Of a stretch of 64,000 nt of DNA, positions 17,144 through 25,916 are shown one piece after another. Position 1 is the first letter of the stretch; each line of letters starts with the position of its first letter. The stretch comes from Hydrogenophilus thiooxidans (GTDB taxonomy: Bacteria > Pseudomonadota > Gammaproteobacteria > Burkholderiales > Rhodocyclaceae). The stretch spans positions 1 through 64,000 of the forward strand of contig NZ_JAHLSY010000013.1 in assembly GCF_019049855.1 (NCBI RefSeq), read 5' to 3'. The notes beneath the pieces are model-generated. The model was not told the DNA's origin. It made no database searches and worked only from the letters and a program-made list of their open reading frames with translations. The position numbers and the translations under genes are program-made.

Positions 17144-17617
17144 ATGTGGAAGGTTCTGGCGATTGACCCGGTGAAATGCACCGGTTGTCTGCAGTGCGAG
17201 ATGGCTTGTTCGATCGAAAACTACGGCGTGATCGCAACGAGCAAATCCCGCATCAAGGTGTTCAATTTCGAGCACGAAGGCAGAAAAGTCCCTTATACCT
17301 GTACCCAATGTGCCGAAGCGTGGTGTCTGCACGCGTGCCCGGTCGATGCGATCCGTCTGGACCAAGGCACGGGGGCCAAGGTGGTCGACGAAGGGACCTG
17401 CGTGGGATGTAAAGTGTGTACGATCGCCTGTCCGTTTGGCACGATCAATTACGTGCAGGAGACCGGCAAGGTGCAGAAGTGCGACCTCTGCGGCGGAGAT
17501 CCAGCGTGCGCCGCGGCGTGTCCTACCGGCGCGATCACCTATGTGGAGGCCGACTGGGCGGGGTTGAACAAAATGCAACAATGGGCAGCGAAAACCGCCG
17601 CTGCGGTGTTGGCGTAA
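17144..17617 (+). CDS. aorA: Four-cluster ferredoxin-like electron-transfer subunit of aldehyde oxidoreductase
   Basis: This 157-residue protein has four cysteine groups (CTGCLQCEMAC, CTQCAEAWCLHACP, CVGCKVCTIACP, CDLCGGDPACAAACP), enough for four [4Fe-4S] clusters. Such subunits carry electrons from the tungsten subunit to the FAD subunit. It starts 8 bases after AAGGAG. The next gene, 13 bases downstream, is the tungsten subunit, and an FAD protein follows. This order is that of the AorABC enzyme described from Aromatoleum aromaticum, hence the symbol. The cytoplasmic location is inferred from the absence of any signal sequence. Confidence 0.85.
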   Translation: MWKVLAIDPVKCTGCLQCEMACSIENYGVIATSKSRIKVFNFEHEGRKVPYTCTQCAEAWCLHACPVDAIRLDQGTGAKVVDEGTCVGCKVCTIACPFGTINYVQETGKVQKCDLCGGDPACAAACPTGAITYVEADWAGLNKMQQWAAKTAAAVLA

Positions 17618-17630
17618 GGAGGAGGGTGCG

Positions 17631-19481
17631 ATGGGTTACGCAAACCGCATTTTGCGCGTCAATCTGACGACGGGGACCTGCCAAGCCGAACCGCTCAACG
17701 AAAAGTGGGCGCAGTTGTACCTGGGGTCGCGGGGGTTGGCAAGCCGGTATCTGGTGGCAGAGGTCGATCCAAAGGTCGATCCGCTCTCGCCCGAAAACAA
17801 ATTGATCTTTGCTACCGGGCCCCTCACGGGGACGATTGCCTCGACCGGTGGGCGCTACACGGTGGTGACGAAAGGGCCGCTCACGGGCGCGATCGCCTGT
17901 TCCAACTCCGGGGGATTTTTCGGCGCCGAGCTGAAATTTGCCGGTTGGGACATGATCATTTTCGAAGGGCGTGCCGAAAAACCGGTCTATCTCTACGTGG
18001 AGGACGACCAGGCCGAACTGCGGGACGCCTCCGAACTGTGGGGCAAAAGCGTCTGGGAGACCGAGGAGTGGATCAAGGCGAAACACCAAGATCCGCTGAT
18101 TCGCGTCTCTTCGATTGGCCGTGCTGGGGAGAATCAGGTGCTCTTTTCGTGCATCGTCAATGACCTGCACCGCGCGGCCGGGCGTTCCGGCGTGGGCGCG
18201 GTGATGGGTTCGAAGCACCTCAAAGCGGTGGCGGTGCGCGGCACCAAAGGGGTCAAGGTCAAAGATCTCAAACGGTTCCTCGAGGCAACGAACGCCGCCA
18301 AACAGGTGCTGGCGATCAACCCGGTGACCAGCCAAGGGCTACCGAAATATGGCACCCAGGTGTTGATGAACGTGATCAACGAAGTGGGGGCGTTGCCCAC
18401 ACGCAACATGCGCGAAGTTCAGTTCGAAGGGGCCGATGCGATCTCAGGCGAAGCGATGCACCGCCCGCGGCCCAGCGACGGTAAACCGCAACTGGTGACC
18501 AACGCGGCATGCTTCGGGTGCACGATCGCGTGTGGACGGATTTCGAAGATCGACAAAAACCACTTCACGGTGAAAAACAGCCCGAAATATTGGGGGGCGT
18601 CCGGAGGTTTGGAATACGAAGCAGCCTGGGCACTGGGGGCCGACACGGGGGTCGATGACCTCGAAGCGTTGCAGTATGCGAACCTCTTGTGTAATGAACA
18701 GGGGATGGATCCGATCTCGTTCGGTTCGACCGTTGCGGCGGTGATGGAGCTCTATGAGCGCGGCGTGCTCACCGCGGAACAGATCGGTTTTCCGGCACCG
18801 TTCGGTTCGGCGGAAGCGCTTACGAAATTGGCCGAACTGACCGCGAACGGCGAAGGGTTCGGTCGCGACGTCGGGCTGGGTTCGAAGCGGCTCTGTGAGA
18901 AGTATGGCCACCCGGAACTCTCGATGACGGTCAAAGGGCAGGAGTTTCCGGCGTACGACCCGCGGGGGATCCAAGGGATGGGGTTGGCCTACGCAACCAG
19001 CAACCGCGGCGCGTGCCATCTGCGTGGCTATACCGTGGCGTCGGAAATCCTGGGTATTCCGGAGAAGACCGACCCGCTTACCACGGAAGGGAAACCGGAG
19101 CTGGTGAAGGCGTTCCAGGATGCCACCGGTGCGTTCGATTCCGCTGGGATCTGCGTGTTTACCAGTTTCGCCTGGACGGTTGCCGACATCGCGCCGCAGC
19201 TCAACGCGGCGATTCCGGGAGAATGGACACCAGAACGGCTGCTTGAAGTGGGCGAGCGGGTCTGGAACCTGGAGCGGTGGTTCAACACGCGAGCTGGCTT
19301 TTCCGCAAAGGACGACACGCTGCCGAAACGGCTGCTCGAAGAGCCGGCCTCGACTGGCCCCGCGAAAGGGATGGTGAACCGCTTGGGCGAGATGCTGCCG
19401 AAATACTACGAAGTGCGCGGCTGGACCGCAGACGGTGTGCCGAAGCCGGAAACGTTGGCCCGTTTGGGTGTCGACGTGTGA
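17631..19481 (+). CDS. aorB: Tungsten-containing aldehyde:ferredoxin oxidoreductase, catalytic subunit
   Basis: This 616-residue enzyme oxidises aldehydes to carboxylic acids at a tungsten bis-pyranopterin centre. Family features are visible: the N-terminal GYANRILRVNLTTG, the TGPLTG and YTVVTKGPLTGA strands of the pterin-binding domain, GRSGVGAVMGSKHLKA, and the Fe-S cysteines in ACFGCTIACGR with a fourth in the C-terminal domain. The length is normal for the family. GGAGG precedes the ATG. The linked tungstate transporter and MoaD-like gene support tungsten rather than molybdenum as metal. The physiological substrate is probably acetaldehyde, aromatic or other toxic aldehydes. The reverse reaction (acid reduction) is possible for this class but is not shown here. 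Confidence 0.92.
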   Translation: MGYANRILRVNLTTGTCQAEPLNEKWAQLYLGSRGLASRYLVAEVDPKVDPLSPENKLIFATGPLTGTIASTGGRYTVVTKGPLTGAIACSNSGGFFGAELKFAGWDMIIFEGRAEKPVYLYVEDDQAELRDASELWGKSVWETEEWIKAKHQDPLIRVSSIGRAGENQVLFSCIVNDLHRAAGRSGVGAVMGSKHLKAVAVRGTKGVKVKDLKRFLEATNAAKQVLAINPVTSQGLPKYGTQVLMNVINEVGALPTRNMREVQFEGADAISGEAMHRPRPSDGKPQLVTNAACFGCTIACGRISKIDKNHFTVKNSPKYWGASGGLEYEAAWALGADTGVDDLEALQYANLLCNEQGMDPISFGSTVAAVMELYERGVLTAEQIGFPAPFGSAEALTKLAELTANGEGFGRDVGLGSKRLCEKYGHPELSMTVKGQEFPAYDPRGIQGMGLAYATSNRGACHLRGYTVASEILGIPEKTDPLTTEGKPELVKAFQDATGAFDSAGICVFTSFAWTVADIAPQLNAAIPGEWTPERLLEVGERVWNLERWFNTRAGFSAKDDTLPKRLLEEPASTGPAKGMVNRLGEMLPKYYEVRGWTADGVPKPETLARLGVDV

Positions 19482-19507
19482 ACGGGGTCTTAGCGTAAAC
19501 ACCGATG

Positions 19508-19538
19508 GGGCTGTTGCGGGCATGCGACAGCCCTTTTT
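19508..19538 (+). terminator. Intra-operon Rho-independent terminator/attenuator
   Basis: GGGCTGTTGC and GCGACAGCCC form a ten-base stem (one G-T wobble) around a GGCAT-like loop, followed by TTTTT. It lies between aorB and aorC, so it would lower expression of the FAD subunit and the downstream tungstate genes relative to aorAB. Confidence 0.75.
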
Positions 19539-19556
19539 GCTGGGAGGAGTTGTGTG

Positions 19557-20858
19557 ATGCGTCATCTGATTTTGGGTAATGGCCCGGCAGGGGTTGTCGC
19601 TGCGGAGACGCTACGCCGGTATGCGCCGGAAGATGAGATCATGCTCTATGGTTGTGAGGGGGAGCCGCCCTATTCGCGGATGGCGATCCCGTACCTTCTG
19701 GAAGGGAACATCGACGAGCGTGGAACGTATCTGCGCAAACAAGAGGGGTATTTCGCGGCGCAGCGCATTACGCTGCGTGAGGGACGGGCGGTGGCGGTGG
19801 ACACGGCCGCGCGTACGGTGCTTTTCGCGGACGGACATCGCGAGCATTTCGACCGCTTGTTGGTGGCTACGGGTTCTTCGCCGATTCTGCCGCCGATTCC
19901 CGGGATCGATCTGCCCGGGGTGACTCCGTGCTGGACTTTGGCCCATGCGCGCGCGATTGCCGAGCGTTTGCAGCCGGGGGCACGGGTGGTGCAGATGGGC
20001 GCTGGTTTTATCGGTTCGATCCTGTTGGAAGCATTCGTCAAAGCGGGTGCAAAGCTCACGATCGTCGAACTCGGTGATCGGATGGTGCCGCGGATGATGA
20101 CGCCCGTGGCGGGAAACCTGATTCGCCGCTGGGTCGAGGAAAAAGGGGTGCAGGTGTTTACCGAAACGCGCATCGACGCCATTGCGCTGGGTGCGGGGCA
20201 GGGTAACGACACCGCTGCGGGACCGGATGGCGCACCGCTATTGGTGCAGCTGTCGAACGGCGAACGGTTGCCAGCTGACTTGGTGATCGTGGCGGCTGGG
20301 GTCAAGCCGAACGTGGCGTTCCTGGAAGGAACACCGGTGCATGTCGCAAGTGGCGTGCTCGTCAATGAGCGCATGGAAAGCGCAGGGGCTGGGATCTTTG
20401 CCGCCGGCGACTGCGCCGAGGCACCCGACCTGTTCACGGGTCAGCACTTGGTTGCTGCGATTCAACCCAACGCGGTGGATCAGGCACGGGTCGCTGCGGT
20501 CAATATGGCCGGAGGGCACGCTACCCTCAAAGGGGTGTTGGCGATCAACGTACTCGAAACCTTGGGGCTGGTGTCGACCTCGTTTGGTCAGTGGCAGGGG
20601 GTACCAGAGAACCAGGGCGGGAGCGGCGTCGAATGGGTGGACGAAGCGGCGTATCGCTACCTCAGCTTGCAGTTTCAAAAGGACCGGCTGATCGGGGCGA
20701 CTGCGATCGGTCTTACCGAGCATGTAGGGGTCTTGCGCGGTCTGATCCAAGGGAAGGTAGCGCTTGGGCCGTGGCACGAGCGGTTGTTGGCGAACCCATT
20801 GGCGTTCGTCGAAGCCTATCTGGCACGGGCACAATATTCGGCGTTGTTGGCTGCATAA
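19557..20858 (+). CDS. aorC: FAD/NAD(P)H-binding oxidoreductase subunit of aldehyde oxidoreductase
   Basis: About 433 residues. The FAD motif (HLILGNGPAGVVAAETL) opens the protein. The NAD(P) motif VVQMGAGFIGSILLEAF lies near residue 145. GIFAAGDCAEAPD is the second FAD contact. It belongs to the pyridine nucleotide-disulfide oxidoreductase family, close to nitrite reductase/rubredoxin reductase types, without a redox-active CxxxxC pair. In AorABC enzymes this subunit passes electrons to NAD+ (and can run with H2-derived or reduced carriers). The ATG at 19557 is preferred over the adjacent GTG because GGGAGGAG is 7 bases upstream. The attenuator at 19508-19538 separates it from aorB. Confidence 0.85.
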   Translation: MRHLILGNGPAGVVAAETLRRYAPEDEIMLYGCEGEPPYSRMAIPYLLEGNIDERGTYLRKQEGYFAAQRITLREGRAVAVDTAARTVLFADGHREHFDRLLVATGSSPILPPIPGIDLPGVTPCWTLAHARAIAERLQPGARVVQMGAGFIGSILLEAFVKAGAKLTIVELGDRMVPRMMTPVAGNLIRRWVEEKGVQVFTETRIDAIALGAGQGNDTAAGPDGAPLLVQLSNGERLPADLVIVAAGVKPNVAFLEGTPVHVASGVLVNERMESAGAGIFAAGDCAEAPDLFTGQHLVAAIQPNAVDQARVAAVNMAGGHATLKGVLAINVLETLGLVSTSFGQWQGVPENQGGSGVEWVDEAAYRYLSLQFQKDRLIGATAIGLTEHVGVLRGLIQGKVALGPWHERLLANPLAFVEAYLARAQYSALLAA

Positions 20859-20867
20859 GGAGACAGT

Positions 20868-21125
20868 GTGACCCAGGTGACGTTGAAGCTCTTCGCCTCA
20901 CTCTCCGATTATTTGCCGGCGGCAGAGCGAGTCGGCAACCGTGTCGTCGTCGAGGTGGCCCCGGATGCGACGGTGGCGCAGTTGCTCGACCGCTTTGCAG
21001 TGCCTGCCGAACAGGCCAAATTGGTATTGCGAAACGGCGTCTATCTGGCTCCGGAAGAGCGGGCCACGACGCGGCTGGCCGATGGCGACGAGATCGCGGT
21101 CTGGCCGCCGGTGGCGGGCGGGTAG
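20868..21125 (+). CDS. MoaD/ThiS-like sulfur carrier protein
   Basis: This 85-residue beta-grasp protein ends in the diagnostic GG (PPVAGG), the site that is adenylated and thiocarboxylated. MoaD-like carriers donate sulfur for the dithiolene of the pterin cofactor. A dedicated copy in AOR operons (aorD in Aromatoleum nomenclature, which I recall rather than verify) probably serves tungstopterin synthesis. It starts with GTG, seven bases after AAGGAGA and ten bases after the aorC stop. The ribosome binding site and the C-terminal Gly-Gly make both ends secure. Confidence 0.85.
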   Translation: MTQVTLKLFASLSDYLPAAERVGNRVVVEVAPDATVAQLLDRFAVPAEQAKLVLRNGVYLAPEERATTRLADGDEIAVWPPVAGG

Positions 21126-21133
21126 GGCGCGGC

Positions 21134-21433
21134 ATGCCCGAGCAGCATGGGACCGTCTGGGTTCCGCTTCAGGAACGAGAGGTGACCGCAAGCGAGGCTG
21201 AGTGGTTGCGCGCGCTTCGCACTGCGGCACCCAATATCGAGGTCGATAGGATGTCCCAAGTTGCCTGGGTCGGGTCGCTTCGCTGGCAGTGGCAGGTGGT
21301 GTCCCCGTTGCAGCTGGGCGCGTTGTCGCTCCCCCGACTTCGGGTCACCGTGTTCGCCGCGCAAGAGGTGTTCGCTGCCGCGCAGCAATTGCTGGCAACG
21401 CTGGATGCGCGCATGCGGCGCGGCGGAGGGTAA
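21134..21433 (+). CDS. Small uncharacterised protein of the aldehyde oxidoreductase operon
   Basis: This 99-residue protein is not recognised. It begins nine bases after the MoaD-like stop and ends 15 bases before the tungstate permease, so it is clearly operonic. It has no cysteines, no signal sequence and no membrane helix. A Trp-rich centre (VAWVGSLRWQWQVVSP) is followed by a hydrophobic/amphipathic strand-helix region (PRLRVTVFAAQEVF) and a tail RMRRGGG. The GGG end is reminiscent of sulfur-carrier tails but the fold is not obviously beta-grasp. Possible roles are assembly factor or cofactor chaperone for the tungsten enzyme; this is inference from position only. Confidence 0.7.
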   Translation: MPEQHGTVWVPLQEREVTASEAEWLRALRTAAPNIEVDRMSQVAWVGSLRWQWQVVSPLQLGALSLPRLRVTVFAAQEVFAAAQQLLATLDARMRRGGG

Positions 21434-21448
21434 GGGGCGCAGCCGCGC

Positions 21449-22156
21449 ATGAATCACGCGCTCGAGGCGTTGTCGCAAGCACTCACATTGGTCGTGCGCT
21501 GGGATGAGACGCTTGCGTCGATCGTCCGGCTTTCGCTCGAAGTAAGCGGCTCGGCGCTCTTTTTTGGCGCGCTGCTCGGGTTGCCGCTCGGCGCGGTACT
21601 CGGGGCGACCCAATTTCGCGGGCGTGGGTTGGTGGTTGCGTTGCTGCAAAGCCTTTTGGGGGTGCCCTCTGTCGTTGTCGGCGTGGTGGTCTTTTTGTTG
21701 CTTTCCCGCGCTGGCCCGCTGGGGTTCTTGGGATGGCTTTATGATCCAGCGGGTATGGTGGTGGCGCAAACCCTGTTGGTCGCGCCGCTCGTTGCGGCGA
21801 TTACCCGCCAGGTGGTAGAGGGGGCGCGCGAGCGGTTGGCGGAAGAGCTCACGATGATGCGGTTGGGGTTTGCCGAGCGGCTCTTCGCGCTGATCTACGA
21901 CTGCCGCTTTTCGTTGCTCTTGGCCCTCTTTTCCGGTTTTGCCCGCGCGGCGAGCGAAGTGGGGGCGGTGATGATCGTCGGCGGCAATATCGAGGGAATG
22001 ACGCGGGTGATGACCACCGCGATCGCGTTGGAGACGGCGAAGGGGGATTTGACGTTGGCGTTGGCGTTGGGCATCGTGCTGGTAGGGATCGTCGCGACGA
22101 TTCACCTGGTAGCCAGTGGTCTGGAGGCGCTGGCACGGCGGCGCGCCGAGGGGTGA
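21449..22156 (+). CDS. tupB: Tungstate ABC transporter permease
   Basis: This 235-residue inner-membrane permease has about five hydrophobic segments and the ABC-permease contact loop around EELTMMRLGFAERLF, followed by ASEVGAVMIVGGNI, typical of TupB/WtpB-like permeases. It forms an operon with an ATPase (overlapping by four bases) and a substrate-binding protein, both of Tup type. The order B-C-A is unusual only in that the binding protein comes last. Placement after AOR genes indicates tungstate rather than sulfate or phosphate as substrate. Confidence 0.88.
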   Translation: MNHALEALSQALTLVVRWDETLASIVRLSLEVSGSALFFGALLGLPLGAVLGATQFRGRGLVVALLQSLLGVPSVVVGVVVFLLLSRAGPLGFLGWLYDPAGMVVAQTLLVAPLVAAITRQVVEGARERLAEELTMMRLGFAERLFALIYDCRFSLLLALFSGFARAASEVGAVMIVGGNIEGMTRVMTTAIALETAKGDLTLALALGIVLVGIVATIHLVASGLEALARRRAEG

Positions 22157-22884
22157 GGGTGGCGGTACTCCCAGTCGATGTACAGGGGGTCTCCTGGCCC
22201 AGCGAGGCGCAACCCGTGTTGCGCAACCTCACCTGGCGCATTGCCGGTGACGGGATCACCGCGATCCTGGGGGAAAATGGTGCCGGCAAGAGTTCACTGT
22301 TACGGTTGGTGGCCGGACTCATGCGCCCAGCTGGCGGAACGGTGACCTGGGGCGGCGCGACAACGCCGCCGGCGGCGATCCGATGGGTGGCGCAGCAGCC
22401 GCAATTCTTGCGCGCGTCGGTGGCAACGAACCTCTGGTTCGCGGCGCTGCCGTTGCCGGGGCGCTGGTCGGCAAAGCGGAAACGCATCGCGGCGGTGCTC
22501 GAACGGGTGGGATTGGCCGAACGCGCTAACGAGCCCGCGCTGCGGTTGTCGGGTGGCGAGCGGCAGCGGTTGGCGCTGGCACGGGCGTGGTTGGCACAAC
22601 CCGAGTTGCTCTTGCTGGACGAACCGACGGCGAATCTCGACCCGGGGGCAACAGCGGCGGTTGAGCGACTGATCCAAGAGATGCGCAGCAGCGGGATTCG
22701 CATCGTGATGACCACCCACCATCTGGCGCAGGCGGCGCGGTTGAGCGACGAGGTGGTGTTTTTGGCCGACGGAGAGATCGCGGAACAGACGCCAACCCGG
22801 CAGTTTTTCGCCGCGCCGAAGAGCGTGGCGGCACGCCGCTTCATTCGCAGCGAAACGCCGTGGTGGTTTCGGTTGCCGGAATGA
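22153..22884 (+). CDS. tupC: Tungstate ABC transporter ATP-binding protein
   Basis: This 243-residue ATPase has Walker A GENGAGKSS, Q-loop VAQQPQF, signature LSGGERQ, Walker B LLLLDEP and switch TTHHLAQA. It energises uptake through the TupB-like permease, whose stop codon overlaps this gene's GTG start by four bases. The start is the only one that gives a full N-terminal strand before Walker A. The substrate is inferred from the neighbouring TupA-type binding protein and tungsten enzyme genes. Confidence 0.88.
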   Translation: MRVAVLPVDVQGVSWPSEAQPVLRNLTWRIAGDGITAILGENGAGKSSLLRLVAGLMRPAGGTVTWGGATTPPAAIRWVAQQPQFLRASVATNLWFAALPLPGRWSAKRKRIAAVLERVGLAERANEPALRLSGGERQRLALARAWLAQPELLLLDEPTANLDPGATAAVERLIQEMRSSGIRIVMTTHHLAQAARLSDEVVFLADGEIAEQTPTRQFFAAPKSVAARRFIRSETPWWFRLPE

Positions 22885-22950
22885 GGTGTCTTGGTGGTGA
22901 TTTTGGTTTTATCTGGTCTATGGGAAAGGTGATGAGTTATGGAGGAGATC

Positions 22951-23775
22951 ATGGTTACTTGGAGCAGACGCCGGTGGTTGGCCGCAGCTTTGACCATGGG
23001 GATGGTGTCGCGAAGCTGGGGCCAGGAAGCGCAGGTCGATGCCGTTCGGCTCGCGACGACCACTTCGGTCGATCATTCGGGGTTGTTGGCGTGGCTGGCA
23101 CCGCAGTTGCGTCGCGAGGCACAGGTGGTTTTGCAGGTGTTGGCTTTGGGTACCGGGAAGGCGCTTGCGGTGTTGGGGCGAGGGGACGCCGACTTCGGCA
23201 TCACGCACGACCCCGAAGCAGAAGCCGCATTTTTGGCGCAGCACCCTGGTTGGCTCCGAAAGCCTTGGCTGATTGGACGGTTCCTGTTGGTTGGTCCCAA
23301 AGCCGATCCGGCGGACGTGGAAGGGCGCCCGGTGACCGACGCGTTCGTTCGCATTGCGGAAACCGACGCAGCGCTTTTCGTCTCCCGTGGGGATCAGAGC
23401 GGAACCCATGCGCGCGAACGCACGTTGTGGGCGGCAGCTCAGATCGACCCACGCGCACGGTTGGGGACGCGTTACCGCTCCGTGGGACAGGGCATGGGGC
23501 CGACGCTCGTGATCGCGAACGAAATGGCCGCCTATACGCTTGTCGACGAGGGGACGTGGTTGGCGCTGCAGGGGCGGCTACCCAATCTCGAAGTGGTGAT
23601 CGCATCCGACCCTTTGCTCGACAATCCCTACGCGATTCTGGTTCGGGAAACCGCGTGGAAGAATGGCGTGCAGGATCCTGTTGGGCGCGCCGCGCGCTGG
23701 CTCTGGGAGGCACGCGAGGCGATTGCGCGCGGGTTCGAGGTGCACGGGGTGCATCCATTGCGGCCAGCGCCGTGA
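22951..23775 (+). CDS. tupA: Tungstate-binding periplasmic protein
   Basis: This 274-residue protein has a twin-arginine-like signal (WSRRRWLAAALTMGMV). The mature part begins with RLATTTSVDHSGLL, which contains the TTTS oxyanion-binding motif of TupA. FVSRGDQSGTHARE is the second anion-contacting loop. I chose the ATG at 22951 because GGAGGAG lies just upstream; the ATG at 22939 lacks one. TupA proteins bind tungstate with much higher affinity than molybdate, which fits the AOR genes upstream. The twin-arginine signal is unusual for this family and would mean export of a folded protein. Confidence 0.9.
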   Translation: MVTWSRRRWLAAALTMGMVSRSWGQEAQVDAVRLATTTSVDHSGLLAWLAPQLRREAQVVLQVLALGTGKALAVLGRGDADFGITHDPEAEAAFLAQHPGWLRKPWLIGRFLLVGPKADPADVEGRPVTDAFVRIAETDAALFVSRGDQSGTHARERTLWAAAQIDPRARLGTRYRSVGQGMGPTLVIANEMAAYTLVDEGTWLALQGRLPNLEVVIASDPLLDNPYAILVRETAWKNGVQDPVGRAARWLWEAREAIARGFEVHGVHPLRPAP

Positions 23776-23816
23776 CGCGCCGCGTGTAGTGGGCTTTTCG
23801 CGCGGATACGTGTGCG

Positions 23817-24305
23817 TCAGGGGTGCGCCGCGGATGCGCGTTGCCACGAGCCCGATTTTCCGCCGTGTTTCTCTTCGAGTTGCACCGCTTCGATCGTCAT
23901 GCCGCGGTCGATCGCTTTCACCATGTCGTAGATGGTGAGGAGCGCAACGCTTGCGGCAGTGAGTGCTTCCATTTCGACGCCGGTACGTCCGACGGTCTCT
24001 GCCCGTGCTGTACAGTGAATCGTGTTGGGGGGTTCCGGGATGAAGTCGATCGCCACATGGGTCAGCGGCAACGGATGGCAGAGGGGAATCAGTTCCCCGG
24101 TTCGCTTCGCCGCCATGATGCCGGCAACGCGCGCCACGCCCAGCACGTCCCCTTTTTTGGCGTCGCCTGCCAGGATGCGGTCGAAAGTGGCGGGCGCCAT
24201 GCGAATGCGACCGCTTGCGACCGCGACGCGATGGGTTTCCCGTTTCGCGGCCACATTGACCATGTGCGCTTCACCCTGCGCGTTGAAGTGGGTGAGATCG
24301 TTCAT
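23817..24305 (-). CDS. moaC: Cyclic pyranopterin monophosphate synthase
   Basis: This 162-residue MoaC converts the MoaA product to cyclic pyranopterin monophosphate, the second step of molybdopterin/tungstopterin synthesis. Conserved blocks include [46 protein letters not shown] and [11 protein letters not shown], with the active-site lysine near the end (EEKHGGKSG). An ATG at 24303-24305 with AAGGAC upstream gives the normal length; the longer open frame upstream is not coding. It runs convergently into the tungstate transporter genes, next to the enzyme that needs the cofactor. Confidence 0.95.
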   Translation of the reverse strand: MNDLTHFNAQGEAHMVNVAAKRETHRVAVASGRIRMAPATFDRILAGDAKKGDVLGVARVAGIMAAKRTGELIPLCHPLPLTHVAIDFIPEPPNTIHCTARAETVGRTGVEMEALTAASVALLTIYDMVKAIDRGMTIEAVQLEEKHGGKSGSWQRASAAHP

Positions 24306-24371
24306 TGCCGTGCCTCGTCCTTGCGCTGAAAAGCGTATCATAGTGAAAAAGCAGGATTTGAGGTAGGCGCG

Positions 24372-25904
24372 ATGGCGCACATGCGGTATGGCGAACCGGA
24401 GCGGGGCGTTGCGGCGCACAGCCACCCGTCGCATCATCGATCGATGCGCCGCCGCTTCGTGGGGTTTCTGGGACTGGCGGTGTCGGGGGTAGCCGGAGCG
24501 TTTCAATTGCCCGACTTGAGTGGTTCGAGCGCTACGGTCTTTTCGGCGCAGGAAGAGGCGGCGGTGGGGCGTGCGGCGATGCGCGAAATCCGCGAACGCG
24601 ATCCCAGCTATTGGGACGATCCTGCGCTGGCCGAATACCTCACCGGTTTGACGCAGCAGCTTGCCGCCGGTCTCACGGGACGGCTCGATGTCCCGGTTTT
24701 CACCGCGTTTCTGCTCAAAGATTGGACCATCAATGCGTTTGCGCTCCCGGGGGGGTATTTGGGCTTTCATGCCGGGTTGATCGCGGCAACCGAAAGCGAA
24801 GCGGAACTGGCCGCGGTAGCGGCGCACGAAGTGGCCCACGTGGCGCAGCACCACATCGCGCAGATGCTGGAACAGCAGAAAGGGGCGTCGCTTTGGGTGT
24901 TGGGTTCGCTCCTCATCGCGGCGCTCGTGGCGCGTTCCGGTACCGGACAGTTGCCAGAGGCGGCCGCAGCAGCGGGCTCGGCTGCAGCGGCGCAGCAGCA
25001 ATTGGCCTTTTCGCGCGCGTTCGAACGCGATGCCGACCGAGTGGGGTTGGAACTCTTGGCCCGCGCCGGTTTTGCGCCCGAAGGGGCGGTGCGTTTCTTT
25101 GGGCGGTTGCTCAACGCCACCCGCTTAGGTGAAACCGGTTTTCCCCCCTATCTGCGCACCCATCCCTTGACGATCGAACGCATTGCCGACCTCGACAACC
25201 GTATTCAGAGCGGTGAATTTCGCGCCCGTTTCGGTTCGGCGGGCAAAGAGGCGCTCGATCCGTGGGGGTTCGCGTTCGTTCGCGGCACCGTGTTGGCCGA
25301 ACGGGGAACGGCGGGAGAGGCGCTCGCTCAGGCGCGTGCGGCGGCGCAAGATCCGGTCGGGCAGGTGTGGCGCGTGCGCGCGGCACTGCGGGCCGGGGAG
25401 CGGGCTGCGGCTAAGGAGTGGCTCGTTCGCTTTGTCCAACAGTGGCCCGAGGGGCGGTGGCGTGCGCTCTGGGAGGCGGAAGCCTGGCGTGCTCTGGGCA
25501 ATTTGGCGGAGGCGCTCGCCGTTTTGCGGCGGGCGCTGTCGGCGCAGCCCGAATCGCTGGCGCTGCGTGCTGCTGCGGTGCGTACTGCGATCCCAGCAGG
25601 AGAGCGGGAATGGGCGTGGCAGCAGGCGCGTGAAGGAGTCGAGCGCTATCCGAAGCGCGATTTGGCGTGGCGCTTACTGGGTGAAGTGGCTGCGGCGCGT
25701 GGGGATCAGGCGTGGCAGCATCGGGCGCAAGGGGAGCGGTTCGCGCTCGACGAGCGATGGCAGGCGGCGCTCGATCAATTCGAAAAGGCGCGGTTGGCGC
25801 GACGGGAAGACGATATCTGGGTGGCTGAGGTGCAGGCGCGGGCGAACCGCATGCGCGAGGCGATCCGCGCCGAACAGAGAGAGCGGGGGCGTAGCGTGCG
25901 CTGA
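24372..25904 (+). CDS. M48 metalloprotease with C-terminal TPR region (BepA-like)
   Basis: This protein of about 510 residues is probably periplasmic. A signal sequence ([20 protein letters not shown]) starts at residue 25, so a later start at 24444 is possible, but only the upstream ATG has a ribosome-binding-like AGGTAGG. The zinc motif HEVAH is at residues 152-156, with the third ligand probably the Glu in [10 protein letters not shown]. Hydrophobic patches flank the active site. The C-terminal ~220 residues are alpha-helical repeats resembling TPRs. BepA-type proteases monitor assembly of outer-membrane proteins such as LptD. There is no clear functional link to the neighbours. Confidence 0.85.
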   Translation: MAHMRYGEPERGVAAHSHPSHHRSMRRRFVGFLGLAVSGVAGAFQLPDLSGSSATVFSAQEEAAVGRAAMREIRERDPSYWDDPALAEYLTGLTQQLAAGLTGRLDVPVFTAFLLKDWTINAFALPGGYLGFHAGLIAATESEAELAAVAAHEVAHVAQHHIAQMLEQQKGASLWVLGSLLIAALVARSGTGQLPEAAAAAGSAAAAQQQLAFSRAFERDADRVGLELLARAGFAPEGAVRFFGRLLNATRLGETGFPPYLRTHPLTIERIADLDNRIQSGEFRARFGSAGKEALDPWGFAFVRGTVLAERGTAGEALAQARAAAQDPVGQVWRVRAALRAGERAAAKEWLVRFVQQWPEGRWRALWEAEAWRALGNLAEALAVLRRALSAQPESLALRAAAVRTAIPAGEREWAWQQAREGVERYPKRDLAWRLLGEVAAARGDQAWQHRAQGERFALDERWQAALDQFEKARLARREDDIWVAEVQARANRMREAIRAEQRERGRSVR

Positions 25905-25916
25905 GGGGTGCGTGCG

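Noticed and set aside
18444-19565. 373-residue minus-strand frame opposite aorB
   Set aside because: It mirrors the conserved aorB coding sequence and has no domain, so it is a high-GC shadow.
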